From positions 62,001 through 126,000 of the forward strand of contig JALHLK010000004.1 in NCBI GenBank assembly GCA_022844565.1: DNA of 64,000 bases, given 5' to 3'. The notes below the pieces were generated by a model. That model searched no databases and was not told the DNA's origin. It saw only the letters and a program-made list of their open reading frames with translations. Numbering within the stretch: position 1 is the first letter of the stretch; each line of letters begins with the position of its first letter. Position numbers and translations under genes: made by a program. Positions 33,963-43,553 of the stretch are shown here, one piece after another. This DNA is from Saprospiraceae bacterium. GTDB taxonomy: Bacteria; Bacteroidota; Bacteroidia; Chitinophagales; Saprospiraceae.

Positions 33963-35063
33963 ATGTCTGAGAAGACTCCTTCATTTGCCTCTCAAAACCA
34001 ATTAGTTTTTTATTCGACTTTAAGACAGAGGATAAATGAGCACTTTTCAAAAAATAATTTAGAAAAAACTGGCAATTCAAGCCTTTACATAAAGGCAGCA
34101 GTGCTTTTAAGTTTATATATAGTACCTTATATTTTGATTTTTGCATTAGATCTCAACATTGCACTAACGATTGTAGCTTATATCCTCATGGGTATTGGCA
34201 TGGCTGGTGTAGGTTTTAATGTAATGCACGACGCAAATCATGGGTCAATATCAAATAAACCATGGGTAAATGAGTTATTCAGTTACTCTATGGATATGGT
34301 AGGTGGAAATGCCGTAACTTGGAAAATTCAACACAATGTGCTCCATCATACTTATACCAATGTGTATGGTCATGACGAAGATATTCATGATAAACCATTT
34401 TTGCGCCTCGCACCAGATGGTAAATGGTCTAAAATACATAAATTCCAGCACTACTATGCTGTAATTTTATATGGATTAGCAACACTTTCTTGGTTGACTG
34501 TTAAGGATTTTAGGGCAATAGGTAATTATGAAAAACAAGGACTTTTAAGTAAAATAGGCGCCAAAGCAAGAAATGTTTATGCAAACTTAGTGATCAGTAA
34601 AGTGATATATTTTGCAATATTTATAGGATTACCTTTATTAATTGGACATCATAGTTTCTACATATACCTAATTGGATTTTTTGCTATGCATTTTGTAGCT
34701 GGTCTCATTACGACGACAGTTTTCCAATTAGCGCACGTAGTAGAACATACAGATTATTTTCAGCCAGATTCAGACAATGAAATCGAAAATTCTTGGGCCG
34801 TCCATCAATTAATGACTACATGTAATTTTGCAAAGAAAAATCATTTGTTGTCTTGGTATGTTGGTGGTTTAAATTACCAAGTCGAACATCATCTATTCCC
34901 CAATATATCACATGTCCATTATGGAGACATAGCTCCAATTGTCAAGCAAACTGCGAAAGACTTTAAGATTCCTTATCATGAGATTGATACTTTTTGGAGT
35001 GCTGTAAAATCGCATTGGGGTATGTTGAAAAAGCTAGGACAAAATGAATTAGCTGTGGCATAA
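33963..35063 (+). CDS. Membrane fatty acid (acyl-lipid/acyl-CoA) desaturase
   Basis: 366 residues with four transmembrane segments in two pairs. The three His boxes of the di-iron site are HDANH (residues 89-93), HNVLHH (124-129) and QVEHH (His309-His310). This is the front-end-type layout (third box with Gln in place of the first His), but no cytochrome b5 domain is fused. It introduces a double bond into a membrane acyl chain using O2, probably to adjust fluidity. The 228-base upstream gap is AT-rich and has no other gene. Confidence 0.92.
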   Translation: MSEKTPSFASQNQLVFYSTLRQRINEHFSKNNLEKTGNSSLYIKAAVLLSLYIVPYILIFALDLNIALTIVAYILMGIGMAGVGFNVMHDANHGSISNKPWVNELFSYSMDMVGGNAVTWKIQHNVLHHTYTNVYGHDEDIHDKPFLRLAPDGKWSKIHKFQHYYAVILYGLATLSWLTVKDFRAIGNYEKQGLLSKIGAKARNVYANLVISKVIYFAIFIGLPLLIGHHSFYIYLIGFFAMHFVAGLITTTVFQLAHVVEHTDYFQPDSDNEIENSWAVHQLMTTCNFAKKNHLLSWYVGGLNYQVEHHLFPNISHVHYGDIAPIVKQTAKDFKIPYHEIDTFWSAVKSHWGMLKKLGQNELAVA

Positions 35064-35133
35064 TTTTTTACTGTCCAATTATCTGAAGGATTTATAGGCT
35101 GTTTGTGCTGGCAGCTAGCAGAATTTTTCTTTA

Positions 35134-35487
35134 TTATCTTACAGTGACCTTACGAATATTTATCTCATTCATTTCTTGGATCTTAGCCCAACCACACTGC
35201 ACTTTTTTCATTCTCCCTGTAAGTCTGTAAGTTATTTCAACTTTTACACTTGGTAAGCCTATTACTTTGTTAGCTTCCTTCTTCAACATTTCTGTTACGG
35301 AAGCACTTTGGTCATCTTCAATTAATTGGAGCGACTCAGATTGATCTTTTATTAAAAAATGCCAGTCACAGCCATCTGCTGGTAAATCATATTTGTATAC
35401 AGCTGATGATTCTACGTATTCAATTTGATCTTCACTTTCACAATTTACAAGGATCATTAAAGTAATAAAAATAAAAAAGTACTTCAT
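35134..35487 (-). CDS. Small hypothetical lipoprotein
   Basis: 117 residues; lipoprotein signal MKYFFIFITLMILVNC with Cys16. Two short motifs stand out, DGCDWHFLIKD and KVQCGWAKI, so two cysteines, each beside a Trp, could form a disulfide or bind a metal. I do not recognise the family. It faces the desaturase gene and lies alone with AT-rich sequence of about 300 bases on its other side. Confidence 0.72.
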   Translation of the reverse strand: MKYFFIFITLMILVNCESEDQIEYVESSAVYKYDLPADGCDWHFLIKDQSESLQLIEDDQSASVTEMLKKEANKVIGLPSVKVEITYRLTGRMKKVQCGWAKIQEMNEINIRKVTVR

Positions 35488-35786
35488 TTTTTTCTTTTTT
35501 ATTTTGATAGACGTATTTTTTAATTAAATAGTTGGTGAAAAATATTATTATCTGCTCGACTTAGTGAATAATTTTTTAGATTCAATTTCCGGAAACCAAC
35601 ATCATAGTGTTATTGTTAAAAAATGCAAAAGAGGAGATTGAATTTTAGGATTGAGCTCTTTTTAATGAAATTCTAATTTTTTCCTAACTATCTTTCGATA
35701 AAAGACAACTTTGATTAAATAAAGTAATTTGTTTGACCTTTTATATTGATATTTACTATATTGTGCAAATTAAAATTGGTAATGAA

Positions 35787-37310
35787 ATGAAAAAGTGGAT
35801 CTTATTTATAATACAAATATTTTTTTTGTTTTTTCTTCAAAAATTATCGGCACAACTACCGGAACCTACACAAGAATTCCGCGGCCTCTGGGTCACTCAA
35901 TTTAAAACCAATATCTTAGGCAATATTCCTGCCGAGGATGCGCTTATAGAATACGCTATTGCCAATGATTTTAATTATCTTATTTGTACCAACATGTTTC
36001 AAATTCTTACAGGAGCTTGCGGTTCATTTACGGCTGATATGTCAAAATTGCAAGCATTTGTGGAAAAAGCACACGAAGAAGGAATTGAATATATTAGTGG
36101 TAATGTTGGCACTTTGGCTACTGCTGAAAAAATTCAAGCTTACAACAATTGCGTATCTGTCACCAACTTACAAAAATTGGATATGATTACCTATGAATGT
36201 GAGTTTTACAATGCGGCCACAAATGGTTCATGCCCAAGCTATGCATCATTTATCAGTCAACTGACTTCGATCAAATCAATTTGTACTTCAACCCCATCGA
36301 GTGTACCCGGCCGCCCATTGGTTTGTGAAGCCTATATTGGTGGTGAAGGTAGTACTGGTCTGGTTTTGACCTATTCAACAGAAATTCAAATGGAGGCAAT
36401 TGCAAGTGTGGCGGATCATATTTTGATCACATACTACCGACCTACTCCATTTAGCTCTAGTGGCAATTTCTTTAATTGGACTATAGGTAGATTAAAATGG
36501 ATTGCAAAAGTTGGAACTCCAAGTAATATTGTACTACTCCTTAAATCACGAAATACGGACGACAATAATATGAACGCTTACTTATCAAGTTTTTCAGGAA
36601 CACATTACAATGCAGTTAGAGACCCTTACCTCTCTTGGGTAGATGGCACCGCTCACAATCCCAGTTTAACAAAAGGATATCGTGAAAAATATCCCGATAG
36701 TTTATGGCTTTCGGGAATACAAGTCAAAGGTTTTACTTGGTTTGAACATGATGCTAATATGGCATTGGGAGCTATTACCTTAGCTATTGACCTTACTTAT
36801 TTTGATGTAACTAAGACCCTAGACAACAATGCTCATATTCTTTGGACCAATGCTTCAGATCAAAACATCGATTATTTTGAAGTTCAAAATTCAAAGGATG
36901 GCGAAAAGTGGCTAACTTTAAAGTTGATAAAAAGAAAAGGAAACAATGGAGAAGCACAATCGTACAGCTACATTGATAAGACTCCAATAATAGGGCAATC
37001 CTATTATCGCATTAAGCAAGTGGACAAATCAAAGAAATTTAGTTACTCCGATACAAAATCTTTTACATTAGATATAGCTTCTGACACTCTTTTTTTCTTC
37101 CCTAATCCTGCTGAAAACCTAATAATTGTGCCATCATATTCTAAAGAGGGGATCGATCATATACAAATATTTAATACTTTAGGTCAAAAAATTCAAAATT
37201 TTACTTTTAAAAACCAAACTTCAGAGTTGAGTTTAGATATCTCATCCTTAGCACGCGGAGTTTATTTGCTTCAAATGAATGGAGTAATTAAAAGGTTTAT
37301 AAAGGGTTGA
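35787..37310 (+). CDS. Secreted TIM-barrel-like protein with T9SS type A sorting domain
   Basis: 507 residues from the ATG at 35787, chosen because it starts a signal peptide (MKKWILFIIQIFFLFFLQKL, ending SAQ); the frame is open 18 codons further. Residues about 25-360 show regular beta-alpha units (FRGLWVTQF, DFNYLICTNMF, GIEYISGNVG, RPLVCEAYIGG, DHILITYYRP, NIVLLLKSR, KGFTWFEHD), the look of a TIM barrel such as a glycoside hydrolase, but no known catalytic signature is seen. A beta-sandwich follows (about 370-435), then the sorting domain (FFPNPAENLIIVPSY to RFIKG). Activity is not assigned. Confidence 0.78.
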   Translation: MKKWILFIIQIFFLFFLQKLSAQLPEPTQEFRGLWVTQFKTNILGNIPAEDALIEYAIANDFNYLICTNMFQILTGACGSFTADMSKLQAFVEKAHEEGIEYISGNVGTLATAEKIQAYNNCVSVTNLQKLDMITYECEFYNAATNGSCPSYASFISQLTSIKSICTSTPSSVPGRPLVCEAYIGGEGSTGLVLTYSTEIQMEAIASVADHILITYYRPTPFSSSGNFFNWTIGRLKWIAKVGTPSNIVLLLKSRNTDDNNMNAYLSSFSGTHYNAVRDPYLSWVDGTAHNPSLTKGYREKYPDSLWLSGIQVKGFTWFEHDANMALGAITLAIDLTYFDVTKTLDNNAHILWTNASDQNIDYFEVQNSKDGEKWLTLKLIKRKGNNGEAQSYSYIDKTPIIGQSYYRIKQVDKSKKFSYSDTKSFTLDIASDTLFFFPNPAENLIIVPSYSKEGIDHIQIFNTLGQKIQNFTFKNQTSELSLDISSLARGVYLLQMNGVIKRFIKG

Positions 37311-37369
37311 AACTAAATCAAGATTTTGACTTCACCGCAGATGTTGACACAAAGTTTGAGTGGTCAATA

Positions 37370-37861
37370 TCATTTTTTCCTTTTTGGAGTTAATACCTTC
37401 CTTAAAATTCTTACCCACAAGCTCCATTTACTCACTTTTTGGCTCCCAAGAAAATAATTTTCCACTTTATCAAATGCATCTTCAATATATGCATCATGCA
37501 ACCAGCGGATAACCAAGGCCCATTTTACAGTTGCTATACCAGTCGTTGACATATCAATAATGTGCAATAATTCCGTTTTGTCTTTGTCTGATACAGTTAA
37601 TTGAAACTTGTGAAAACCGTTAAAACCTTTCATATCGAATTGAAATGTTATGGATTTTTGCGCCTGATAGTCTGTTACAAAATATTTTATAGGTCCATGT
37701 CCACCTTCTGAGCCAACTTGTAAACCTTTGTCAAGCTTCATTCGTGGCCATTTATCATTAGCAATCAACAGATCATTATCCGTAGCTAAAGTGGATAATA
37801 TAGGCCCAACCTCAGATAGAGGATAGGAGATTATTCTCTTATGTTGATTTAAAACTTTCAT
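37370..37861 (-). CDS. SRPBCC/START-like hydrophobic-ligand protein
   Basis: 163 residues. The pattern of the polyketide cyclase/START-like fold is seen: an N-terminal strand and helix (RIISYPLSEVGPILSTLA), a beta sheet (GPIKYFVTDYQAQKSITFQF, HKFQLTVSDKDKTELLHIID) and a long C-terminal helix (WLHDAYIEDAFDKVENYF). Trp residues line the presumed cavity. No catalytic residues or ligand can be named. No signal peptide, so it acts in the cytoplasm. It stands alone, separated from the M23 gene by a terminator. Confidence 0.65.
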   Translation of the reverse strand: MKVLNQHKRIISYPLSEVGPILSTLATDNDLLIANDKWPRMKLDKGLQVGSEGGHGPIKYFVTDYQAQKSITFQFDMKGFNGFHKFQLTVSDKDKTELLHIIDMSTTGIATVKWALVIRWLHDAYIEDAFDKVENYFLGSQKVSKWSLWVRILRKVLTPKRKK

Positions 37862-37917
37862 TTTCTCAAAGTATATAATATAAAAGTAAGATCAATTCTG
37901 AAAGAATCACAAAAAAA

Positions 37918-37940
37918 AGTCCCTACAAAAAGTAAGGACT
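37918..37940 (-). terminator. Intrinsic terminator after the M23 peptidase gene
   Basis: AGTCCCTAC and GTAAGGACT pair over nine positions with one mismatch around a 5-base loop; on the minus strand the stem is followed by a run of eight U. It is about 40 bases past the stop of the leftward M23 gene. Confidence 0.75.
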
Positions 37941-37979
37941 AAACTTAGAAATATTAAAAACTTTACTGTTAAACAAAGA

Positions 37980-38963
37980 TTAATCCCAAGACTGATTTGC
38001 TACCGATGCCTTTTTTACTACCTCCAAATACTCTTTGGTGGTTAATCCATCCATAACATAGTCAACAGGATTGACAGGTGTATCATTAATTCGTACCTCA
38101 TAATGAAGGTGAGGTGCGGTACTTGTACCTGTATTACCAACTGTACCCACTTTCTGTCCTTTGGTTACTTTTTGGCCGACTTTCACGTCTATATTCTGCA
38201 TATGTGCATAAAGCGTTGTATACCCATAACCATGGTTGATTTCAATATAATTACCATAACCGGACCTAACTCTTTCGATATTAGTGATTACACCATCACC
38301 TGTAGCTACAATAACTGTACCTTGTGGTGAAGTAAAATCCATACCGTAATGGAATTTTTTAACTTTATAAACTGGATGTATCCGATAACCAAAGCCACTT
38401 AATAGTTCAATATCTTTTTTTAATTTATCACCTCTTACTGGTTTAATTGAAGGAATGCTTGCTAATTTTTTTTCTCTCTTTCCAGCTAACGCAAATATTT
38501 CCTCAAGCGATTCTTTTTGTATTTCCGCTTTTCGTTCTACCATGTCTATTTTTTCCATAGTAGATTTTATAATTTCACCAGTACTTTCGAATGCCAAATG
38601 CTGCTTGTATTTGTCATGTCCACCAATACCACCTTCCCAAACTCCTTCGTCAATTTCAGAGACACCAAGTATCATTCTATTTACTTGATTATCTTTTTGA
38701 TGAATTTCTTCTAGTTTTTTATTAACGGATTCTACTTTGAAAGAAATTTGTTTAAGCTGATGCTCTGCATTTTTAACTTCCATAGCTAAAGCCTTTTCTT
38801 TTGCTGAAGGAAACATACTATTAAAAGCAAAGTGGAATAAAAGCCCTGTAAATACTACAGCACTTGCTTGTGATATTAGTCTAAACGCTATCTGTTTGTA
38901 GGATAGGGAATGTTTTTCATACTGGAGGTTTTTTTCGTTAAATACATATTTTACTTTTCTCAT
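37980..38963 (-). CDS. M23 family peptidoglycan endopeptidase, membrane-anchored
   Basis: 327 residues: short cytoplasmic N-terminus, one transmembrane segment (about 28-50), a coiled-coil stalk (about 57-170, with VKNAEHQLKQISFKVESVNK) and a C-terminal LytM/M23 domain. The zinc ligands are HYGMD (His, Asp) and HLHYEV (His), with GNTGTSTAPHLHYEV intact, so it should be active on peptidoglycan cross-links. This architecture is the common Bacteroidota DipM/MepM-like protein. It is monocistronic, with a terminator behind it. Confidence 0.92.
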   Translation of the reverse strand: MRKVKYVFNEKNLQYEKHSLSYKQIAFRLISQASAVVFTGLLFHFAFNSMFPSAKEKALAMEVKNAEHQLKQISFKVESVNKKLEEIHQKDNQVNRMILGVSEIDEGVWEGGIGGHDKYKQHLAFESTGEIIKSTMEKIDMVERKAEIQKESLEEIFALAGKREKKLASIPSIKPVRGDKLKKDIELLSGFGYRIHPVYKVKKFHYGMDFTSPQGTVIVATGDGVITNIERVRSGYGNYIEINHGYGYTTLYAHMQNIDVKVGQKVTKGQKVGTVGNTGTSTAPHLHYEVRINDTPVNPVDYVMDGLTTKEYLEVVKKASVANQSWD

Positions 38964-39210
38964 ATCTCTTTATCAGTTCCTGTAAAAAATTCAAAAAATT
39001 ATTAATACATTTGCAGGCTCAAATGATCAATAGATATGTATAAACAAAGGATTGATGCAAATATAGTAAGGAAGCTTATTTTCAAAGAAAAAATTGAAGG
39101 GTTATTTATTATTTTTTTGACATATTTTTTTTTGTAATTTATATCTTGTAAAAATAAAAAAACATAGTATAATAAATCATAATATTTAAAATATTAATCA
39201 ATATTCATTT

Positions 39211-41847
39211 ATGAACGAAATTACAACTGCCAACCAGATCCGTCAAGCTTTCTTCGATTTTTTTGAATCAAAAGGTCATAAGATAGTTTCTTCTGCTCCA
39301 ATCGTACTTAAGGATGATCCTACCTTGATGTTTACCAATGCAGGTATGAATCAATTTAAAGATTTGTTTCTTGGGAATAAAATACCAGATGTTAGAAGGA
39401 TTGCAAATTCACAAAAGTGCTTGAGAGTATCTGGCAAACATAATGATTTAGAAGAAGTAGGGCGAGATTCTTACCATCATACGATGTTTGAAATGCTAGG
39501 TAATTGGTCAATTGGTGATTATTTTAAAGAAGATGCGATTAATTGGGCATGGGAGTTACTAACTAAAGTATATAAAATCAATCCGGACAGAATATACGCT
39601 AGTGTATTTGGAGGCGATGAAAAAGAAAATCTTGAGAAAGATGATGAAGCTGCACAACTTTGGTTAAAGTTTTTACCTGCAGACAGAATACTTTACTGTA
39701 GTAAAAAAGACAACTTTTGGGAGATGGGTGATACCGGCCCATGTGGACCTTGTTCTGAGCTGCATGTCGATATGCGTTCTGACGAAGAAATTGCGCTACA
39801 ACCAGGAAGAGAATTAGTAAATGCAGATAACCCTTTTGTAGTAGAAATTTGGAACCTAGTATTTATACAGTTTAATAGAAAAGCAGATGGCTCTCTTGAG
39901 TCCCTTCCAGAAAAACACGTAGATACGGGAATGGGGTTTGAAAGACTTTGTCGGGCATTAAGTCATAAGCAATCAAATTACGACACCGATATTTTCGCAT
40001 CTTTCATAGAATGGTTGGAAAAAGAAACGGGTGTTAAATACACTGGTAAATACGATGATTCGTCAATGTCAGATATCGCCATGCGCGTGATTAGTGATCA
40101 TTTAAGGGCTGTAAGTTTTGCAATTGCAGATGGGGAATTACCAGGGAACAATGGTGCGGCATATGTCATAAGAAGGATTTTAAGAAGAGCTATTAGGTAT
40201 TACTATTCCTTTTTAAATAGAAAATCTCCAATGATTTATCAATTAGTAGATTTATTGGCCAAAAACTTTAAAAATGTATTCCCCGAATTGTACGCACAGA
40301 AGTCCTTTGTTGAAAAAGTAATCTTCGAGGAAGAGAAGTCATTTTTACGCACTTTAGAAGGCGGTTTGAAAAGATTAGATTCTTTAGAAATTATAAATAA
40401 TACAATTGACGGTAACACTGCCTTCGAATTGTACGACACTTTTGGATTTCCTATTGACTTGACAAGACTTATAGCCGCTGAAAAAGGTTGGACCATTGAT
40501 GAGACTGGATTTACTAATGCACTAGCAGTACAAAAAAATAGATCGAAATCAGACGCCAAAAAAGTAACGGGTGACTGGGTCATCTTAAATAATGATCAAG
40601 TAGAATTCGTAGGGTATGATGAGCATGAAGTCCAAAATGCAAAAATCGTAAAGTATAGAATAGTACAACAAAAAGATGAAGATCAATATCAAATCGTACT
40701 CAATAAGACTCCATTTTATGCAGAAGGTGGAGGGCAAGTCGGAGATACTGGAATATTAAAAATTGGCGATGATATATTTAAAGTACTTAACACCAAAAAA
40801 GAAAATGATCTAATAATACATTTTACCGACAGGCTACCTGAGGATGCACACGAAGAGGTGATGGCTCAAATAGATTCAGATAGAAGGAGCGATATTGAAA
40901 AAAATCATTCCGTCACGCACCTTATGCATGCAGCTTTACGAGATGTTTTAGGTACTCACGTTCAGCAAAAAGGTTCTCTAGTCAAAGACGAATCAATGAG
41001 ATTTGATTTTTCACATTTTAGCAAAATGACGGATGAGGAAATTGAAAGAGTAGAACAAATTGTAAATGAGAAAATAAGACAAAATATTCCATTGATCGAG
41101 GATAGAAAACTAAGTATAAATATTGCGAAAGAAAAAGGTGCCATGATGCTTTTTGGAGAGAAATATGGTGATTTTGTACGTATGATTACTTTTGATCCCA
41201 ATTTTAGTAAAGAATTGTGTGGAGGTTGCCACGTCAAAGCTACAGGTGAAATTGGCTTTTTCAAGATATTAACGGAATCTGCTATTGCTGCAGGCGTACG
41301 GAGGATAGAAGTTTTAACGGGAAAAGGAGCTGAAGCGTATATCAATTCTGAACTGAAAGATTTGCAAAAAATAAAAGCTATTTTCAAATCTCCAAAAAAT
41401 ACAGTAACCCAAGTTGAAGAGGCTGTTGAAGAGTCAAAACTTTTGAGAAAAGAAATAGAGCGTCTTCAAACTGAAATTTGGATGTCCAAACAAGCAGATT
41501 TCGTCAAAGATGCTAAAACTTCTAGTAAAGGCTATAAATATGTAGCAAAACTACTTGAAAATATCGACGGTAAAATAGCCAAAACACTAGCATATAACAT
41601 CTTAGGTACTATAAATGAAGGTGTAGTGGTATTTGGAATGATCAATGGTGAAAATACTTCTATCATGGTAGCAGCTTCTGAAAATGTAACTAAAGACCAT
41701 GGTATACATGCGGGTAATCTGGTAAAAGATGCCGCAAGTTTAATTGGTGGTGGTGGTGGTGGCCAAGCTTTTTTTGCAACTGCGGGAGGAAAAGAAATTA
41801 GTGGAACACAAGCTGCAATTGACAAGATTTGTGAAGTAATAAAGTAA
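39211..41847 (+). CDS. alaS: Alanyl-tRNA synthetase
   Basis: 878 residues, normal length. The class II core (about 1-260) has TNAGMNQFKDLFLG and ASVFGGDEKENLEKD; the tRNA-binding part follows. The editing domain has the zinc set HSVTHLMH ... CGGCH, and the C-terminal part ends with the C-Ala domain (GGGGGGQAFFATAGG). The enzyme charges tRNA-Ala and deacylates Ser- and Gly-tRNA-Ala. Conserved residues look intact. It is transcribed divergently from the M23 gene and is followed by a HAD gene 144 bases on. Confidence 0.97.
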   Translation: MNEITTANQIRQAFFDFFESKGHKIVSSAPIVLKDDPTLMFTNAGMNQFKDLFLGNKIPDVRRIANSQKCLRVSGKHNDLEEVGRDSYHHTMFEMLGNWSIGDYFKEDAINWAWELLTKVYKINPDRIYASVFGGDEKENLEKDDEAAQLWLKFLPADRILYCSKKDNFWEMGDTGPCGPCSELHVDMRSDEEIALQPGRELVNADNPFVVEIWNLVFIQFNRKADGSLESLPEKHVDTGMGFERLCRALSHKQSNYDTDIFASFIEWLEKETGVKYTGKYDDSSMSDIAMRVISDHLRAVSFAIADGELPGNNGAAYVIRRILRRAIRYYYSFLNRKSPMIYQLVDLLAKNFKNVFPELYAQKSFVEKVIFEEEKSFLRTLEGGLKRLDSLEIINNTIDGNTAFELYDTFGFPIDLTRLIAAEKGWTIDETGFTNALAVQKNRSKSDAKKVTGDWVILNNDQVEFVGYDEHEVQNAKIVKYRIVQQKDEDQYQIVLNKTPFYAEGGGQVGDTGILKIGDDIFKVLNTKKENDLIIHFTDRLPEDAHEEVMAQIDSDRRSDIEKNHSVTHLMHAALRDVLGTHVQQKGSLVKDESMRFDFSHFSKMTDEEIERVEQIVNEKIRQNIPLIEDRKLSINIAKEKGAMMLFGEKYGDFVRMITFDPNFSKELCGGCHVKATGEIGFFKILTESAIAAGVRRIEVLTGKGAEAYINSELKDLQKIKAIFKSPKNTVTQVEEAVEESKLLRKEIERLQTEIWMSKQADFVKDAKTSSKGYKYVAKLLENIDGKIAKTLAYNILGTINEGVVVFGMINGENTSIMVAASENVTKDHGIHAGNLVKDAASLIGGGGGGQAFFATAGGKEISGTQAAIDKICEVIK

Positions 41848-41991
41848 AAAAACCTCGTACAATTTTCGTGCACGAGGCTAACCAACATTACCAATGAGAT
41901 ATGTAAATCAATTATATTACAAACTATAAACGCAACATCTCTCCAAATGATGCGTGTTAAATTGTTAATGTTTTAATAAATAAATTTCAAA

Positions 41992-42684
41992 ATGGACTTA
42001 GGAAAAATAAAATATGTTGCATTTGATGCTGACGATACATTGTGGAGTAATGAGCCATATTTTAGGGATGCTGAGGAACAGTTTTGTGAACTATTGGAAG
42101 GTTACATGCCGCAACATGCCATTCATAAGGAGTTGTTTATTACTGAAATTAAAAACATAGACCGATATGGATATGGCATCAAAGCGTTTATGTTGTCTAT
42201 GGTTGAAACTGTAATTAATATAACAGGTCAAACCTTACAACCCGCTCATATCAAGCGGTGTTTAGAAATAGGCCATGAAATGCTAACACAACCTGTAGTT
42301 TTACTGGAAGGAGTCGAAGAAATATTACAACTGTTTTATGGTAAATTTACACTCGTTTTGGCTACAAAAGGTGATCTAGTAGACCAAGAAAGAAAATTAA
42401 TAAAATCTGACTTAAACAAATATTTTCATCATATAGAAATCATGATTGAAAAAAACGAAAGAGAATATCAGAAACTTTTCAAAAGACTTGATTGTACTGC
42501 AGAAGAAGTTCTTATGATCGGTAACTCGTTGAAGTCAGATGTCCTTCCTGTACTAGATTTAGGAGGCTCGGCAATTCATATTCCTTTCCATACTACATGG
42601 GAACATGAAAAGGTAGATATTAAACTAGATCATCCAAGGTTTAAAGAGTTATCAAGCATTAAAGAACTTCAATTCCTGCTATGA
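41992..42684 (+). CDS. HAD family hydrolase
   Basis: 230 residues. Motif I is VAFDADDTLWSN (DxDDT, nucleophile Asp and acid Asp), motif II FTLVLATKG, motif III near KKFIK-like KLIKSDL, and motif IV MIGNSLKSDVLPVLD. The helical cap between motifs I and II is of the C1 type. Members dephosphorylate small metabolites; the substrate is unknown. Its TGA stop overlaps the ATG of the CAT-like gene (ATGA), so the two are translationally coupled. Confidence 0.9.
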   Translation: MDLGKIKYVAFDADDTLWSNEPYFRDAEEQFCELLEGYMPQHAIHKELFITEIKNIDRYGYGIKAFMLSMVETVINITGQTLQPAHIKRCLEIGHEMLTQPVVLLEGVEEILQLFYGKFTLVLATKGDLVDQERKLIKSDLNKYFHHIEIMIEKNEREYQKLFKRLDCTAEEVLMIGNSLKSDVLPVLDLGGSAIHIPFHTTWEHEKVDIKLDHPRFKELSSIKELQFLL

Positions 42685-43322
42685 AAAAAGTTATAGATTT
42701 TGAGCATTGGAATAGGAAAGAGCACTTCGAATTTTTTAGAAAATTTGATGAACCATATTGGGGTTTGACAGTAGAAGTAGACTTCACAGAAGCATATTTA
42801 TCCGCTAAAAATCTTAACCATAGTTTTTATTCAATTTACATTTACTTACTATTAAAGTCCGTAAACAGTATTGAAAACATGCGATATAGATATGACGAAA
42901 ATTCAATATACGTTTATGACACTATTTCTGTTTCTCCTACTGTATTGAGAGCAGATGGTACATTCGGATTTTCGTATGTAGATTATTCGCCCAATTTCCA
43001 CACATTTACAAATGCTATACAAGAGGAAATAACTCGAGTACAAAGCACCCAAGGATTAAACCTCGGTTCGTACAGAGATGACGTAATACATTTTTCAGCT
43101 TTGCCTTGGATAAATTTTTCATCTTTGAGTCATGCACGATCTTTTACAAATATAGATGCATGTCCCAAAATTAGTGTTGGTCGTTTGATAAAGAAAGACA
43201 ATAGGCAATTAATGCCAGTATCCATTCATGTAAACCATGCCTTGGTCGATGGGTATCATGTAGGCAAGTTTTTTGAAATTCTAGATGATAGCATTAAAAA
43301 TTTTAGTACTGAATTAATCTAG
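42681..43322 (+). CDS. Chloramphenicol acetyltransferase-like acyltransferase
   Basis: 213 residues of the CAT family. The catalytic His lies in VNHALVDGYHVGKFF (HxxxDG) near residue 190; the start FEHWNRKEHFEFFRKFDEPYWGLTVEVD and SWINFSSL-like LPWINFSSLSHA are family-typical. Chromosomal homologues of this kind are widespread in Bacteroidota and need not confer chloramphenicol resistance; the substrate is not known. The TAG stop codon coincides with the CTAG terminus of the second MITE-like element. Because the element both begins and ends with CTAG, an uninserted site would also have read TAG there, so the protein is probably not altered. Confidence 0.88.
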   Translation: MKKVIDFEHWNRKEHFEFFRKFDEPYWGLTVEVDFTEAYLSAKNLNHSFYSIYIYLLLKSVNSIENMRYRYDENSIYVYDTISVSPTVLRADGTFGFSYVDYSPNFHTFTNAIQEEITRVQSTQGLNLGSYRDDVIHFSALPWINFSSLSHARSFTNIDACPKISVGRLIKKDNRQLMPVSIHVNHALVDGYHVGKFFEILDDSIKNFSTELI

Positions 43323-43483
43323 TGCTCTGTCTAAACAAAAAATTTAATAATTTGTGGCTCTTTTTGAATATCTCTTCGTTAAAAAGCCTCGCTGAACTAG
43401 CCAGTTCAACTACGTTTTTCGCCTTAATCTATGCAAAAATAGCTCACAACTTAATTTAAAGAATTATTTAGACGGAGCACTAG
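43319..43483 (-). mobile_element. MITE-like element, copy 2 (165 bp, inverted)
   Basis: Same element as 22030-22194, in opposite orientation. Terminal inverted repeats are CTAGTGCTCTGTCTAA (one mismatch to copy 1) and TTAGACGGAGCACTAG. The first four bases overlap the stop codon of the acetyltransferase gene. No coding capacity. The flanks share no longer direct repeat than CTAG, in keeping with a short target duplication. Confidence 0.85.
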
Positions 43484-43553
43484 AGGTGTAATCTATTTTT
43501 ATAATAACTTAAGTATTTTTTAGTTTTCGAATAAATATTACGTTTATTTGTGA

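Noticed and set aside
41750-41765. GGT trinucleotide run in alaS
   Set aside because: It encodes the conserved glycine-rich segment of the C-Ala domain; it is not an expansion.
41850-41880. CCTCGT/ACGAGG hairpin after alaS
   Set aside because: The U-run lies on the wrong side for the alaS transcript, and no leftward gene ends there, so I do not call a terminator.
43311-43322. Truncation of the acetyltransferase by the MITE-like element
   Set aside because: The element begins and ends with CTAG, so an empty CTAG or TA target site would give the same TAG stop; the protein has normal length and an intact active site.
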